Assembly: GCF_013184745.1 (NCBI RefSeq)
Contig: NZ_JAATVU010000022.1
Coordinates: forward strand, 1 to 64,000
Length of the DNA: 64,000 bases
DNA from: Mangrovicoccus sp. HB161399
GTDB taxonomy: Bacteria > Pseudomonadota > Alphaproteobacteria > Rhodobacterales > Rhodobacteraceae
Direction: 5' to 3'
In this document: one piece after another, positions 34,102 through 42,596 of the stretch
Position numbering within the stretch: the first letter of the stretch is position 1
Layout: each line of letters starts with the position of its first letter
Program-made: the position numbers and the translations under genes
The notes under the pieces: generated by a model
The model's database searches: none
What the model was told of the DNA's origin: nothing
Seen by the model: the letters and a program-made list of their open reading frames with translations, nothing else

Positions 34102-34517
34102 GGCTGCGCTCCGTCCCCGGCGGGCTGCGCCAGCTGGAGGGCGATCGCATCGACCTCCACGAGGTAGCCGTGATGCAGCTCCTGCACCGGCACCACCGTG
34201 CGGGCGGGCCGGGCGGGGCCCATCACCTCGGCATAGACCGCATCGAAGGCGGGCCAGTGCTCCACCCCGGCGATATAGGCGGTGACCCGCAGGAGGCTGT
34301 CCCGGCTGCCGCCGTCGGCCCCGACGATGGCCAGCAGGTTTTCGAGGCATTGCCGGACCTGCGCCGCGAAGGGCGCGTCCGGGCCATGCGCTCCGTCCGG
34401 CTGCCGCGGCAGCTGGCCCGAGACGAAGATCAGCGGCCCGCCCGGGCCGATCGTGCCATGGGCGTAGTGGCCCTGAGGGGCGGGGAGGCCGGGGGCCGTG
34501 ACGGGCTGCACGCTCAT
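34098..34517 (-). CDS. RidA-family (YjgF/YER057c) enamine/imine deaminase
   Basis: A 139-residue RidA-like protein with the family pattern LIFVSGQLPRQPDG near residue 29, QVRQCLENLLAIVGADGGS and a C-terminal PARTVVPVQELHHGYLVEVD. RidA proteins hydrolyse reactive enamine or imine intermediates released by PLP dehydratases. The coupling fits: it overlaps the dehydratase gene upstream and the aminotransferase downstream, each by 4 bases. Like many non-archetypal members it may have a specific substrate. Confidence 0.87.
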   Translation of the reverse strand: MSVQPVTAPGLPAPQGHYAHGTIGPGGPLIFVSGQLPRQPDGAHGPDAPFAAQVRQCLENLLAIVGADGGSRDSLLRVTAYIAGVEHWPAFDAVYAEVMGPARPARTVVPVQELHHGYLVEVDAIALQLAQPAGDGAQP

Positions 34518-35506
34518 GCCTCCGCCTCCCGGGCCTCGAGGACCAGCTGCGCGAACCGTGCCAGGTCGACATTGCCGCCGCTGAGGATGACGCCGACGCG
34601 CTTGCCCTGCAGGTCTGCGGCGCGCTTCAGCACAGCCGCCGCGCCGAGGCAGCCGGTGGGTTCGACGTAGAGCTTCATCCGTTCGGCGAAGAAGCCCATC
34701 ATCGCCACCAGCTCGGCGTCGCTGGCGGTCTCGATCCCGGCCACGGTCTGGCGGATCACCGGGAAGGTGCAGCGCCCGAGCGAGGTGACGATCGCGCCGT
34801 CGGCAATGGAGCGCGGCACCGCGATCCCGACGATCTCGCCCTTGGCCAGCGACATCTGGCCGTCATTGCCCGCCTCCGGCTCGACGCCGAAGACCTGGCA
34901 GCCCGGCGCCATCGCCTGCGCGGCGATCCCGGCCCCGGCCAGCAGGCCGCCGCCGCCCAGCGGCACGAAGAGCGCGTCGAGCGGTCCGGTCTCCTCCAGC
35001 AGCTCCGCCGTCGCCGTGCCCTGTCCCGCGATCACGTCCGGATGGTCGAAGGGCGGGATCAGCGCAGCGCCGCGGCCGGCGGCCAGGGCGGCGCCGATCT
35101 CCTCGCGGGATTCCGTGTAGCGGTCGTATGACACGACCTCGGCGCCGTAGCCGCGGGTCGCCGCCACCTTCAGCGCCGGCGCGTCCTGCGGCATGACGAT
35201 CGCCGCCGGGACGCCGGCCAGCTTCGCCGCATAGGCCAGCCCCTGGGCATGGTTGCCCGAGGAATAGGCGACCACGCCGCGGGCGCGGACCTCTGCGGGC
35301 AGCGACAGCACCGCGTTCATCGCGCCGCGGAACTTGAAGGCGCCGCCGCGCTGGAAGGTCTCGCACTTGAAGAACACCTGCGCGCCGGCCAGGGCGTCGA
35401 AGCTGCGCGAGGTCAGAACCGGCGTGCGGTGGGCATGGGGGGCGAGCCGCTCCCGCGCCGCCAGGATGTCGGCGAAGGCGGGGGCTGGGGGGATGTCCTG
35501 TTGCAT
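34514..35506 (-). CDS. Threonine/serine dehydratase-like PLP enzyme
   Basis: A 330-residue fold-type II PLP dehydratase. The Schiff-base lysine lies in GGAFKFRGAMNAV near residue 58, SSGNHAQGLAYAAKLAGVP near 82 binds the substrate carboxylate, and PLGGGGLLAGAGIAAQ near 178 holds the phosphate loop. There is no C-terminal ACT regulatory domain, so it is a catabolic form such as serine/threonine or 3-hydroxyaspartate dehydratase. The start at 35506 follows GGAG. It heads the operon dehydratase-RidA-aminotransferase and is divergent from a LysR gene, with a strong inverted repeat at 35597-35613. Confidence 0.9.
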   Translation of the reverse strand: MQQDIPPAPAFADILAARERLAPHAHRTPVLTSRSFDALAGAQVFFKCETFQRGGAFKFRGAMNAVLSLPAEVRARGVVAYSSGNHAQGLAYAAKLAGVPAAIVMPQDAPALKVAATRGYGAEVVSYDRYTESREEIGAALAAGRGAALIPPFDHPDVIAGQGTATAELLEETGPLDALFVPLGGGGLLAGAGIAAQAMAPGCQVFGVEPEAGNDGQMSLAKGEIVGIAVPRSIADGAIVTSLGRCTFPVIRQTVAGIETASDAELVAMMGFFAERMKLYVEPTGCLGAAAVLKRAADLQGKRVGVILSGGNVDLARFAQLVLEAREAEA

Positions 35507-35596
35507 GGCGGGCGGGCTCCTTGGGGCCGGGGGCTGCGTTCGGGCAAGCCCTACCGGCCGCGGGGACTTGCGTCCAAAGCCGTTTGGGCAAAAGGT

Positions 35597-35613
35597 CATG
35601 CCGAAACGGCATG
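35597..35613. promoter_or_regulatory. Candidate LysR binding site
   Basis: CATGCCG-AAA-CGGCATG is a perfect 7-base inverted repeat in the gap between the dehydratase operon and its divergent LysR gene. A smaller repeat CCAAA-GCCG-TTTGG lies at 35574-35587. Position and symmetry fit an autoregulatory LysR site. Confidence 0.6.
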
Positions 35614-35627
35614 AGGCGCGGGACCCG

Positions 35628-36548
35628 ATGCATCTGGATTGGCTGGAAGATTTCCTCGCGCTGGCGAAGACCGGCAACTTTTCGCTGGCCGCCGAGGTCC
35701 GGAACACCACGCAGCCGGCCTTCAGCCGCCGCATCCGCCGCCTGGAGGACTGGGTCGGCGAGACGCTGATCGACCGATCGAACCACCCGGTGCAGCTGAC
35801 CGGCGCGGGCCGGAGCTTCCAGGCCGAAGCCGAGGCCGTCCTGGAACGGCTGGCCGCCGCCCGCGCCCGCGCCGCCCACGCGGCCCGGGCCGAGCGCGAG
35901 ACGGTGCTGTTCGCCGCCACCCACATGCTGGCGACCGAGTTCTTCCCGGCCTGGCTGGAGCGCCTGCCGCCCGGCCGGGACAGGGCGCAGTCGCGGCTGA
36001 ACTGCCATTCCGTGCCGCGCTGCTTCGAGGAGCTAGCGGCGGGCCATGTCGACTTCATGCTCTGCCCGATCCCGCATGCGCCGCGCCGCGGGGCACGGGA
36101 ATGGGAGCAGCATGACTACCTGGTGGCCGGCCGCGACCGGATGGTGCCGGTATCGGTGCCCGATGCCGCGGGCCGTCCGCAATTCGCCATCCGGCCGGAC
36201 CCGCCAGCGCGGCTGCCCCTGCTGGCGCTGGCCGAAAGTTCGGTCCTGGGCAGCGCGGTCACGCACATGCTGGCTTCGCGCGGCGCGCAGGGCATGTTCG
36301 ACATCGTGTTCGAAAGCCCCCTGAAGGAGGCGGTCCGCGCCATGGCGCTCAAGGGCCACGGGATTGCCTGGCTGCCGGAAAGCTCGGTCGCGCGCGAGCT
36401 GCAGCAGGGGGCGCTGGTCCCGGCCGGCGACGGCGGCTGGTCGGTCGGCTACGACATCCGCTGCTACCGCAAGGCGGGCGCGCTGACCGACGGCGCGGAG
36501 CGGTTCTGGCAGGCGGCGCAGCATGTCGCGGCCGGAGCGGGGGCCTGA
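35628..36548 (+). CDS. LysR-family transcriptional regulator
   Basis: A 306-residue LysR regulator. The HTH is LEDFLALAKTGNFSLAAEVR then NTTQPAFSRRIRRLEDWVGE (about residues 5-46), followed by the effector domain. I start at 35628 because the upstream ATG at 35598 lies inside the inverted repeat at 35597-35613. The divergent dehydratase operon is the likely target, with the amino acid or its keto acid as likely inducer. Confidence 0.88.
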   Translation: MHLDWLEDFLALAKTGNFSLAAEVRNTTQPAFSRRIRRLEDWVGETLIDRSNHPVQLTGAGRSFQAEAEAVLERLAAARARAAHAARAERETVLFAATHMLATEFFPAWLERLPPGRDRAQSRLNCHSVPRCFEELAAGHVDFMLCPIPHAPRRGAREWEQHDYLVAGRDRMVPVSVPDAAGRPQFAIRPDPPARLPLLALAESSVLGSAVTHMLASRGAQGMFDIVFESPLKEAVRAMALKGHGIAWLPESSVARELQQGALVPAGDGGWSVGYDIRCYRKAGALTDGAERFWQAAQHVAAGAGA

Positions 36549-36569
36549 CCGGACGGTGCCGCGGACGCC

Positions 36570-37397
36570 TCAGGGCCGCCGGCAGAGGATCTGCACCGGG
36601 TGGGTCCGGCCTTCCGCGATGTTGCGCGCGGCGTTGCGGATGATCTCGGGCGCCTGCGGGCCGATCAGCACATGCGTGCCGAAGGGCGGCAGGCCGCCGC
36701 TCTCGTCTAGCGCGATCGCGGCATTGTAGGCCTCGAGGTATTTCGCGCCGGTTCCGGTCACCTCGTCCACCTCGAACCCGGCCGCTTCCAGCGCCGCCAC
36801 CGTGTCGCCGGGCCGCATCAGATGGGCGCCGCTGCCGTCCTTTGACCAGGGCAGCGGATGGTGCGGCGGGCCGCCCTCGCCAAGGCCGTGCTCGGTCAGG
36901 GCGAAGAAGCCGCCGGGCTTCAGCACGCGGAACGCCTCGCGGAAGAAGGCGCCGCGGTCGGGCACGTTCATCGTCACGTGCTGGGCATAGCCGCCGTCGA
37001 ACGTGCCGTCGCCGAAGGGCAGGGCCTGTCCGTCGCCGAGCCGGACCGCGACTGCGCCCTCCATTCCGACTAGCGCCGTCAGCCGGTTGGCGGCCTCCAC
37101 GAAGGGGGCGGTGATGTCGATGCCGTCGACATGGCAGCCGAAGCGGCCGGCCATGTAGCGGGCCGGGCCGCCCAGTCCGCAGCCGATGTCGATCAGCCGG
37201 TCGCCGCGGCGCACCGGCAGGGCATCGGCGAGGTCCCGGGTCGCGGGAAAGCCGCGGGCATGGAAATGGTCGATCGGCGCGAGCTGCTCGACCGTGACGC
37301 CCGCCGGATCGATCTCGGCCGCCTCCATTGCGGCCAGGATCCGGGCGAAGACGTCGCCGGTCGCCCAGTGATCGGAAATCGGTTGCGTGGCTGCCAT
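36570..37397 (-). CDS. Class I SAM-dependent methyltransferase
   Basis: A 275-residue methyltransferase. LIDIGCGLGGPARYMA near residue 68 is motif I for S-adenosylmethionine, GIDITAPFVEAANRL near 91 ends the second strand, and REAFRVLKPGGFFALTEHG near 155 is the post-III segment. The pattern resembles small-molecule N- or O-methyltransferases of the sarcosine/sterol type, but the acceptor is not identifiable. It is monocistronic on the minus strand. Two short upstream codons are possible; the ATG at 37397 gives the family-like N-terminus. Confidence 0.87.
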   Translation of the reverse strand: MAATQPISDHWATGDVFARILAAMEAAEIDPAGVTVEQLAPIDHFHARGFPATRDLADALPVRRGDRLIDIGCGLGGPARYMAGRFGCHVDGIDITAPFVEAANRLTALVGMEGAVAVRLGDGQALPFGDGTFDGGYAQHVTMNVPDRGAFFREAFRVLKPGGFFALTEHGLGEGGPPHHPLPWSKDGSGAHLMRPGDTVAALEAAGFEVDEVTGTGAKYLEAYNAAIALDESGGLPPFGTHVLIGPQAPEIIRNAARNIAEGRTHPVQILCRRP

Positions 37398-37488
37398 CTC
37401 CTGTCCCCCCTTGGCGCTGCAGGCGGATGCTAGCACGGATCGGCCCGCCGCGGGTCCGGCGAATGCCGTCTGCGCCGCGGGCGCGGGG

Positions 37489-37956
37489 TCAGGCGCGCTC
37501 GGCCCGCGCGGCGAAGCAGCCTGGCCGGGCGAAATGCAGATGCGCATAGGCCGCGGCAGGATCGGCAAGCATCCTGCGAAGCGCCGCGTCGAGGTCTCTG
37601 CCCTCGACGACATCGGCATCGGCCATCATGCCGTCGCGGTCGAACAGGCGCACCGAGATCAGCCGGCTCCGCAGGACTTCGGGGATCTCGTCCGGCGCCG
37701 GGCGGGCCTGCCGGGCGCCGCGGCTGACGAAGATCGCGTGGCAGGAGCGGTAGGGCGATGCGGCCGGCTGGTGCTCGTAGTTCAGCAGCAGCACGGTGCC
37801 GCCGGCGGGGACATCGGCGAGGCTGACCCGGCAGGGGGTGCCCGGGCAGTCGGCGACCTCCATCCGGCGGATGTTCCGCGCGCCGAGTTCGGCATCGGAC
37901 AGGTCGAATAGCGGGGCGAAGGGCTCCGGGGCAAGGGCGTGTATCTGGTAGGCCAT
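37489..37956 (-). CDS. DUF1203 family protein
   Basis: A 155-residue protein of the DUF1203 family. The N-terminal QIHALAPEPFAPLFDLSDAE, the central DVPAGGTVLLLNYEHQPAASPYRSCHAIFVS and the C-terminal AYAHLHFARPGCFA are the conserved blocks. The function is unknown; small cytoplasmic protein without membrane segments. It stands alone, upstream of a gene-free stretch. Confidence 0.85.
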   Translation of the reverse strand: MAYQIHALAPEPFAPLFDLSDAELGARNIRRMEVADCPGTPCRVSLADVPAGGTVLLLNYEHQPAASPYRSCHAIFVSRGARQARPAPDEIPEVLRSRLISVRLFDRDGMMADADVVEGRDLDAALRRMLADPAAAYAHLHFARPGCFAARAERA

Positions 37957-38488
37957 CGGCGGTCTCCGGTGTTGCGGACGGGCCGATCATGCGCCCTGCC
38001 GCTGGCGGGGCGACCCGTTTCCCGCGCAAAGCAGCGGCGCGCCGCCTGGCGCGGGGCGGCAGGGCACGGCCGGCCGGGCGCAAGGCGCGCGCGCTGCAGG
38101 GGAGCCGGGACGCGGCGGCGGTCCCCGGCGGCGGCGGAACCGGATCGCAGCCCGCCCCGCCGACGGGGCCTGCCTCAGCGGGACGGGCGGCCCTGGCCTC
38201 CGGATGATGCCGGTTCCCGGCCCCTGTGCTCGGGCAATGCATGCGACAGGGGCCGGGGCTTGCGCCGGACAACCGGTGCTGCGGGCCCGACCGCCTCCGG
38301 AGCACGTTCTCCTGCCGGCCGCCGATGGTCCGGTCTCGGCGCCGAAGGGGCTGGAGGCGCGCGGCGGTTCGCGGCATGTCCGTGCCTGTCCCGCCGGTCG
38401 CTGACATGGGGGCCGGGCCATGGGGCAGGGGGCGCGGGAAAGCACGCGGTCCGGCCCGTTCTCCTGCGCCGCGCAGAGGGGGCGCTGC
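37957..38488. other. Gene-free stretch
   Basis: About 530 bases of very GC-rich DNA between two minus-strand genes. It should contain the DUF1203 promoter. I see no gene or recognisable element. Confidence 0.5.
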
Positions 38489-38926
38489 CTAGAGGACGAT
38501 GTCGCCCGGCAGGCTGGCGGCGAGGTCCAGCCAGGCGGCGCGCAGATCGGCGAAGGCGAGATCTTCGGTCTCGATCCAGGCGGTGGCCGACGTCTCTTCG
38601 CCGCCCGAAAGATAGGCAAGTTCGATGCCGAGGCTGTCGGGCTCCCCGTCCGGGCCGCCGTCGGCGAAGGAGAGCGTGACCGCAACCGGCTCGATCCCGG
38701 TTCCGCTGCCGCCGCCGAAGATCAGCGCGTCGGTCTCCGGCGCGGCGAGCGCTGCCAGGATTGCCCGTGCCCAGCCGGGCGGTGCGCCCGCGGCCTGATA
38801 TGTCACCTCTGCGCCGCTTCCCGCTGCGACAGCGCTGAGGGAAACGTCGAACTGGCCGGGGGACAGGGTGCCCCAACTCCAGCTCAGCACCTCGATCTGG
38901 CCGCCGCCGGTCTTCGCGTCTTCCAT
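38489..38926 (-). CDS. Small uncharacterised acidic protein
   Basis: A 145-residue acidic protein. The start is well supported: ATG at 38926, eight bases after AAGGAGG. The N-terminal QIEVLSWSWG is reminiscent of the opening strand of Hcp-type type VI secretion tube proteins, but the rest (FDVSLSAVAAGSGAEVTYQA, then a glycine-rich middle) does not allow a firm call and no other secretion gene is near. It has no signal peptide. It lies alone between two gene-free stretches. Confidence 0.65.
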   Translation of the reverse strand: MEDAKTGGGQIEVLSWSWGTLSPGQFDVSLSAVAAGSGAEVTYQAAGAPPGWARAILAALAAPETDALIFGGGSGTGIEPVAVTLSFADGGPDGEPDSLGIELAYLSGGEETSATAWIETEDLAFADLRAAWLDLAASLPGDIVL

Positions 38927-39945
38927 TGGATGTCCTCCTTGCAGAGCCGCCCATCCCCGGACCCGCGGCCGCAGGATAGCACAGGGCGGCCGGCCTGTCC
39001 CGCAGCGGCCCCCGTGTTTCCGCCGCCTGGCGTGCAGGCCGGTGCGGAGCCTGCAGCGTCCCGGGCGCGGCCAAGCTGCGCGGGGCGCAGAGCATGGCGA
39101 TGCGCAGAGCTGCTGCCCCGGACCCGCCGGACGCCGCGCCGGTCTGCGCCTTCCCGGGCAGCGACGCGGTTCCGGCGGTCGGGGCGATCCTGCCGGTTCC
39201 GGCAGCACTCCGGTCCGCGTCGCGCGCAAGGGGGGGCAGGGCGCCGGGTTTTTCCCGGTCAGGGCGGCAATGGCGGGATCGTGGGATGTGGCGCCGGCGT
39301 CCGGACCCTCGGCCGTCGCCTGGATCCCAGTCGGCAGGCGAGGCTGGTCCGGACTTCAGCTGCAGCGGCGCAGAAAATCGACACGCCGCTCCCTGCCGCC
39401 CGAGTCCGCCGTGCCGATTTTCTGCACCGCGGGCGCGTGCCTGTCCCGGCCAGGATGGGGCGTCGGCCCGGCCGGGACGGACCGGAACGCCGGTGGGGCG
39501 GGCGACTGCCCGGGCTTGGCGGGGATTGCCCGGGCGCGAGGCTGTCTGCGCCCGCCGAAGGTTATGACTGGGCGCGCGTCGCAGCCGAGGGTGGCTTCGA
39601 AGGCGATCAGAGCATCCGCGGGCAGAGACGCGGCCCGGCCTGGGCGATGTGTGCGGCAGTGCCTGCTGTGCACATTGCCAAAGCCGGTGATGGTCCGTGC
39701 CATGGCAATGGCGCCTGCCCATGCCGCGCGGGCTGGCGGCGGCCCGGGCAACCGTTCGGGCCGAAGGCGGAGCGGGGCGGGCCGTTGCGACCATGCGGGC
39801 CCGCGAGCCCGGAGCGCTTGCCATCGTGCAAGTCCCGCTGGCGGGGGAGGCGGCGAGATCGCCCATTGCCGCGGTGCCGCGTTCTCGGGCAGGCTGGCGG
39901 CCGGGCCGGACGCCGGAGGGGCGGCCGGATCGCGACGGAGGTCCC
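38927..39945. other. Gene-free stretch with a large inverted repeat
   Basis: About 1 kb with no supportable gene. The only clear structure is the inverted repeat at 39370-39425. The segment just before 39946 holds the GGAGG site of the next gene. Confidence 0.5.
39370..39425. repeat. Long inverted repeat in a gene-free region
   Basis: GCAGAAAATCGACACG (39370-39385) pairs with CGTGCCGATTTTCTGC (39410-39425), with one mismatch in 16 and a 24-base centre. No adjacent gene on either strand ends here, so it is not an obvious terminator. It could be a remnant of mobile-element ends or a structured RNA. Confidence 0.7.
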
Positions 39946-40974
39946 ATGCCCCAGCCCCTGAAATTCGCCGCCATCGGCATCGATCACGGCCATATCTTCG
40001 GCATGGCCGATGGCATGCTGGCCGCCGGGGCGGAGTTCGCCGGCTGGTGGAGCGCGGCGGACTCGCCGCAGCAGGCGCAGATGCGGGCGCGCTTTCCGGA
40101 CGTCCTGCAGGCGACCGAAATGGAGCAGCTGCTGGACGATCCGTCGATCGCGCTGGTGCTGACCGCCTCGGTGCCGGATCTGCGCGCCGAACACGCGATC
40201 CTGGCGATGGAGGCCGGGAAGGACGTCATGGCCGACAAGCCCGGCTGCACCAGCAGGGCGCAGCTGGACGCGCTGCGCGGTTGCGTGGCGCGGACCGGGC
40301 GGATCTGGTCGGTGAATTTCTCGGAGCGCCTCCGCGTGGCCTCCGCCGCCAAGGCGGGCGAGCTGGTGCAGGCGGGCGCGATCGGCGAGGTGGTGAACAT
40401 CGTCGGCCTGGGGCCGCACCGGCTGCGCGCGGCGACCCGGCCGGACTGGTTCTTCGAGCGCCCGCGCTACGGCGGCATCCTCGTCGACATCGCCGCGCAC
40501 CAGATCGACCAGTTCCTGCATTTCACCGGATCGGCCACGGCGGAGGTCACCATGGCCAGCGTGGCGAACCGCAGCTGCCCGGAGCATCCCGGCCTGCAGG
40601 ATTTCGGCGAGCTGGCGCTGCGAAGCGGCCATGCGACGGGCTATGCGCGGGTCGACTGGCTGACGCCGGACGGCCTGCCTGTCTGGGGCGACGGGCGGCT
40701 GACCATCCTCGGCACCGAAGGCTATGTCGAGCTGCGCAAGTACATCGATCTGGGCCACGGTACTCAGGGCGACAACCTGTTCCTGGTGACGCGGGACCGC
40801 TGCGAGCGGGTCGATTGCCGCGGCACGGAGCTGCCCTATTCCGCCGCGCTGATCGCGGATATCCGCGACCGCAGCGAGACCGCGATGTCCCAGGCCCATG
40901 CCTTCGAGGTCACCACGCTGGCGCTGGAGGCGCAGGCCCTTGCCGAGAAGGGCACGCGCTGGGAGGGCGCCTGA
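39946..40974 (+). CDS. Gfo/Idh/MocA-family oxidoreductase
   Basis: A 342-residue NAD(P)-dependent sugar-type dehydrogenase. The N-terminal Rossmann fold begins KFAAIGIDHGH, with AMEAGKDVMADKPGCTSRAQ near residue 82 where ADKP replaces the usual EKP. GGILVDIAAHQIDQFLHFTG near 172 carries the catalytic aspartate and histidine. The family oxidises or reduces sugars, inositols and related polyols. The start follows GGAGG. It is monocistronic and ends 15 bases from the convergent fpr gene; no sugar transporter is adjacent. Confidence 0.88.
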   Translation: MPQPLKFAAIGIDHGHIFGMADGMLAAGAEFAGWWSAADSPQQAQMRARFPDVLQATEMEQLLDDPSIALVLTASVPDLRAEHAILAMEAGKDVMADKPGCTSRAQLDALRGCVARTGRIWSVNFSERLRVASAAKAGELVQAGAIGEVVNIVGLGPHRLRAATRPDWFFERPRYGGILVDIAAHQIDQFLHFTGSATAEVTMASVANRSCPEHPGLQDFGELALRSGHATGYARVDWLTPDGLPVWGDGRLTILGTEGYVELRKYIDLGHGTQGDNLFLVTRDRCERVDCRGTELPYSAALIADIRDRSETAMSQAHAFEVTTLALEAQALAEKGTRWEGA

Positions 40975-40989
40975 GCGGCGCCCGCGGGA

Positions 40990-41778
40990 TCAGTCGACGA
41001 AGGCCTTCTCGACCACGTATTCGGCGGGCTTGCTGTTGGCGCCCTCTTCCAGCCCTGCCGCCTCGCAAAGCCCCATGATGTCCTTGTTGAGCGCGAGGTT
41101 GCCGCAGACCATCACCCGGTCCTCCGCCGGGGTCCATGCGGGCAGGCCGAGCCGCGAGAACACCTCGCCCGTGCGGATATGGTCGCTGATCCGCCCCGTC
41201 ACGGGAGACGGATCGCGGGTGGTCGTCGGGTAGTAGGACAGCTTGTCCCCCACCAGCTCGCCGATCAGCGGGTCTTCGGGCAGGTCGGAGACGATCTTCG
41301 CGCCGTAGGCCAGCTCGGAGGCATGGCGGCAGGTATGGGCCAGCACCACCCGGTCGAAGCGCTCCCAGGTCTCGGGATCGCGCAGGATCGAGGCGAAGGG
41401 CGCGACGCCGGTGCCGGTGGCCACCAGCCACAGCCGCTTGCCCGGCAGCAGCGCGTCATGTACCAGCGTGCCGACGGGCTTCGGCCGCAGGATGATCTGG
41501 TCGCCGGCCTCGATCTTCTGCAGGCGGGAGGTCAGCGGCCCGTCCGGCACCTTGATCGAGTAGAATTCCAGCTCGTCGTCCCAGGACGGCGAGGCGATCG
41601 AATAGGCGCGCAGCAGCGGCTTGCCGTCGTCCTTCAGCAGCCCGATCATCGCGAATTCTCCGGAGCGGAAGCGCAGCGACCGCGGCCGCGTCACGCGGAA
41701 GGAAAACAGCGTGTCGCTCCAATGCGTCACGGCGGTCACGGTCTGGGCATCGGGCAGGGTGCGTTGGGCAATCGTCAT
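40990..41778 (-). CDS. fpr: Ferredoxin/flavodoxin-NADP reductase
   Basis: A 262-residue FAD enzyme of the bacterial ferredoxin-NADP reductase family. LLRAYSIASPSWDDELEFYS near residue 54 is the FAD site, GTGVAPFASIL near 122 the NADP-binding loop, and RVMVCGNLALNKDI near 222 the C-terminal nucleotide motif. It transfers electrons between NADPH and ferredoxin or flavodoxin. The start overlaps the fdxA stop by one base (TGATG), so the reductase is coupled to its likely partner. Together they are divergent from the DUF971/AprA-like genes and may supply or drain electrons for that system. Confidence 0.93.
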   Translation of the reverse strand: MTIAQRTLPDAQTVTAVTHWSDTLFSFRVTRPRSLRFRSGEFAMIGLLKDDGKPLLRAYSIASPSWDDELEFYSIKVPDGPLTSRLQKIEAGDQIILRPKPVGTLVHDALLPGKRLWLVATGTGVAPFASILRDPETWERFDRVVLAHTCRHASELAYGAKIVSDLPEDPLIGELVGDKLSYYPTTTRDPSPVTGRISDHIRTGEVFSRLGLPAWTPAEDRVMVCGNLALNKDIMGLCEAAGLEEGANSKPAEYVVEKAFVD

Positions 41779-42119
41779 CAGGCGGCTTCCTGTGCGGGTT
41801 TCTCGGAGAAGATTCGGTCGAGCTTGCCGTCCTGGCCGTCGAGTTCGGCAGCTTCGGGCAGCGGGTCCTTCGATTCGGTGATCACCGGCCAGAGCTCGGC
41901 GTATTTCCCGTTCATCGCGATCCAGGCCTCCAGGCCGGGCTCGGTGTCGGGGCGGATCGCGTCGGCAGGGCATTCCGGCTCGCAGACGCCGCAGTCGATG
42001 CATTCGTCGGGATGGATCACCAGCATGTTCTCGCCCTCGTAGAAGCAGTCCACGGGGCAGACATCGACGCAATCGGTGTATTTGCAGCCGATGCAGTTGT
42101 CGGTCACGACATAGGTCAT
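41778..42119 (-). CDS. fdxA: Seven-iron ferredoxin FdxA
   Basis: A 113-residue ferredoxin of the [3Fe-4S][4Fe-4S] type. The cluster motifs are [17 protein letters not shown] at the N-terminus and [12 protein letters not shown] near residue 40. A typical alphaproteobacterial C-terminal extension ([20 protein letters not shown]) follows. The start is the ATG at 42119, giving the family's [10 protein letters not shown] opening. It is cytoplasmic, coupled to fpr and divergent from the DUF971 gene. Confidence 0.95.
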   Translation of the reverse strand: MTYVVTDNCIGCKYTDCVDVCPVDCFYEGENMLVIHPDECIDCGVCEPECPADAIRPDTEPGLEAWIAMNGKYAELWPVITESKDPLPEAAELDGQDGKLDRIFSEKPAQEAA

Positions 42120-42244
42120 TCGGGGTCCTCGCTGTTCGCTTGCCCCAGTCATGCCGCCGCGGCGCGGCATCCGTCCGTAAAGGAATTGCTATTTCGGCGA
42201 CTCATCTTCCGGGCAGGCTGGAGGGGCGAACAGAAAGGACCCCC

Positions 42245-42535
42245 ATGCTCGACGAACTGGTGACCACACCCGATCTGAGGAATCTCCGGCTGATCTGGAC
42301 CGATGCCGGGGAAAGCGTGCTGCCCGCGGACTATCTGCGCCGCCACGCCCGCGACGCCTGGAGCCTGCGCGAACTGATCGACACCGGCGAGATCGCCATT
42401 GCCCCGGACCTGAAGATCACCGCGCTGGAAGGCGTCGGCGACTACGGCGTCAACGTGCATTTCTCCGACGGGCACGAGCGGGCGATCTACCCGTTTTCCT
42501 ACCTCCGCGAGCTTTCCGAGAGCTTTGGCAAGTAA
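42245..42535 (+). CDS. DUF971 domain protein
   Basis: A 96-residue protein consisting of one DUF971 domain (the gamma-butyrobetaine hydroxylase N-terminal-like fold). It has LRLIWTDAGESVLPADYLRR near residue 14 and GVNVHFSDGHERAIYPFSYL near 69. Such domains often accompany iron-sulfur or cofactor-handling proteins, but the role is not settled. The ATG at 42245 follows AAAGGA. It lies directly upstream of the AprA-like flavoprotein gene, 61 bases away, and probably belongs to that unit. Confidence 0.85.
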   Translation: MLDELVTTPDLRNLRLIWTDAGESVLPADYLRRHARDAWSLRELIDTGEIAIAPDLKITALEGVGDYGVNVHFSDGHERAIYPFSYLRELSESFGK

Positions 42536-42596
42536 TTGACATTCTCCCCGCCGCGCCGCGGCGACAGTGGGGAAGACAGCGAACAGGACAGCAATC

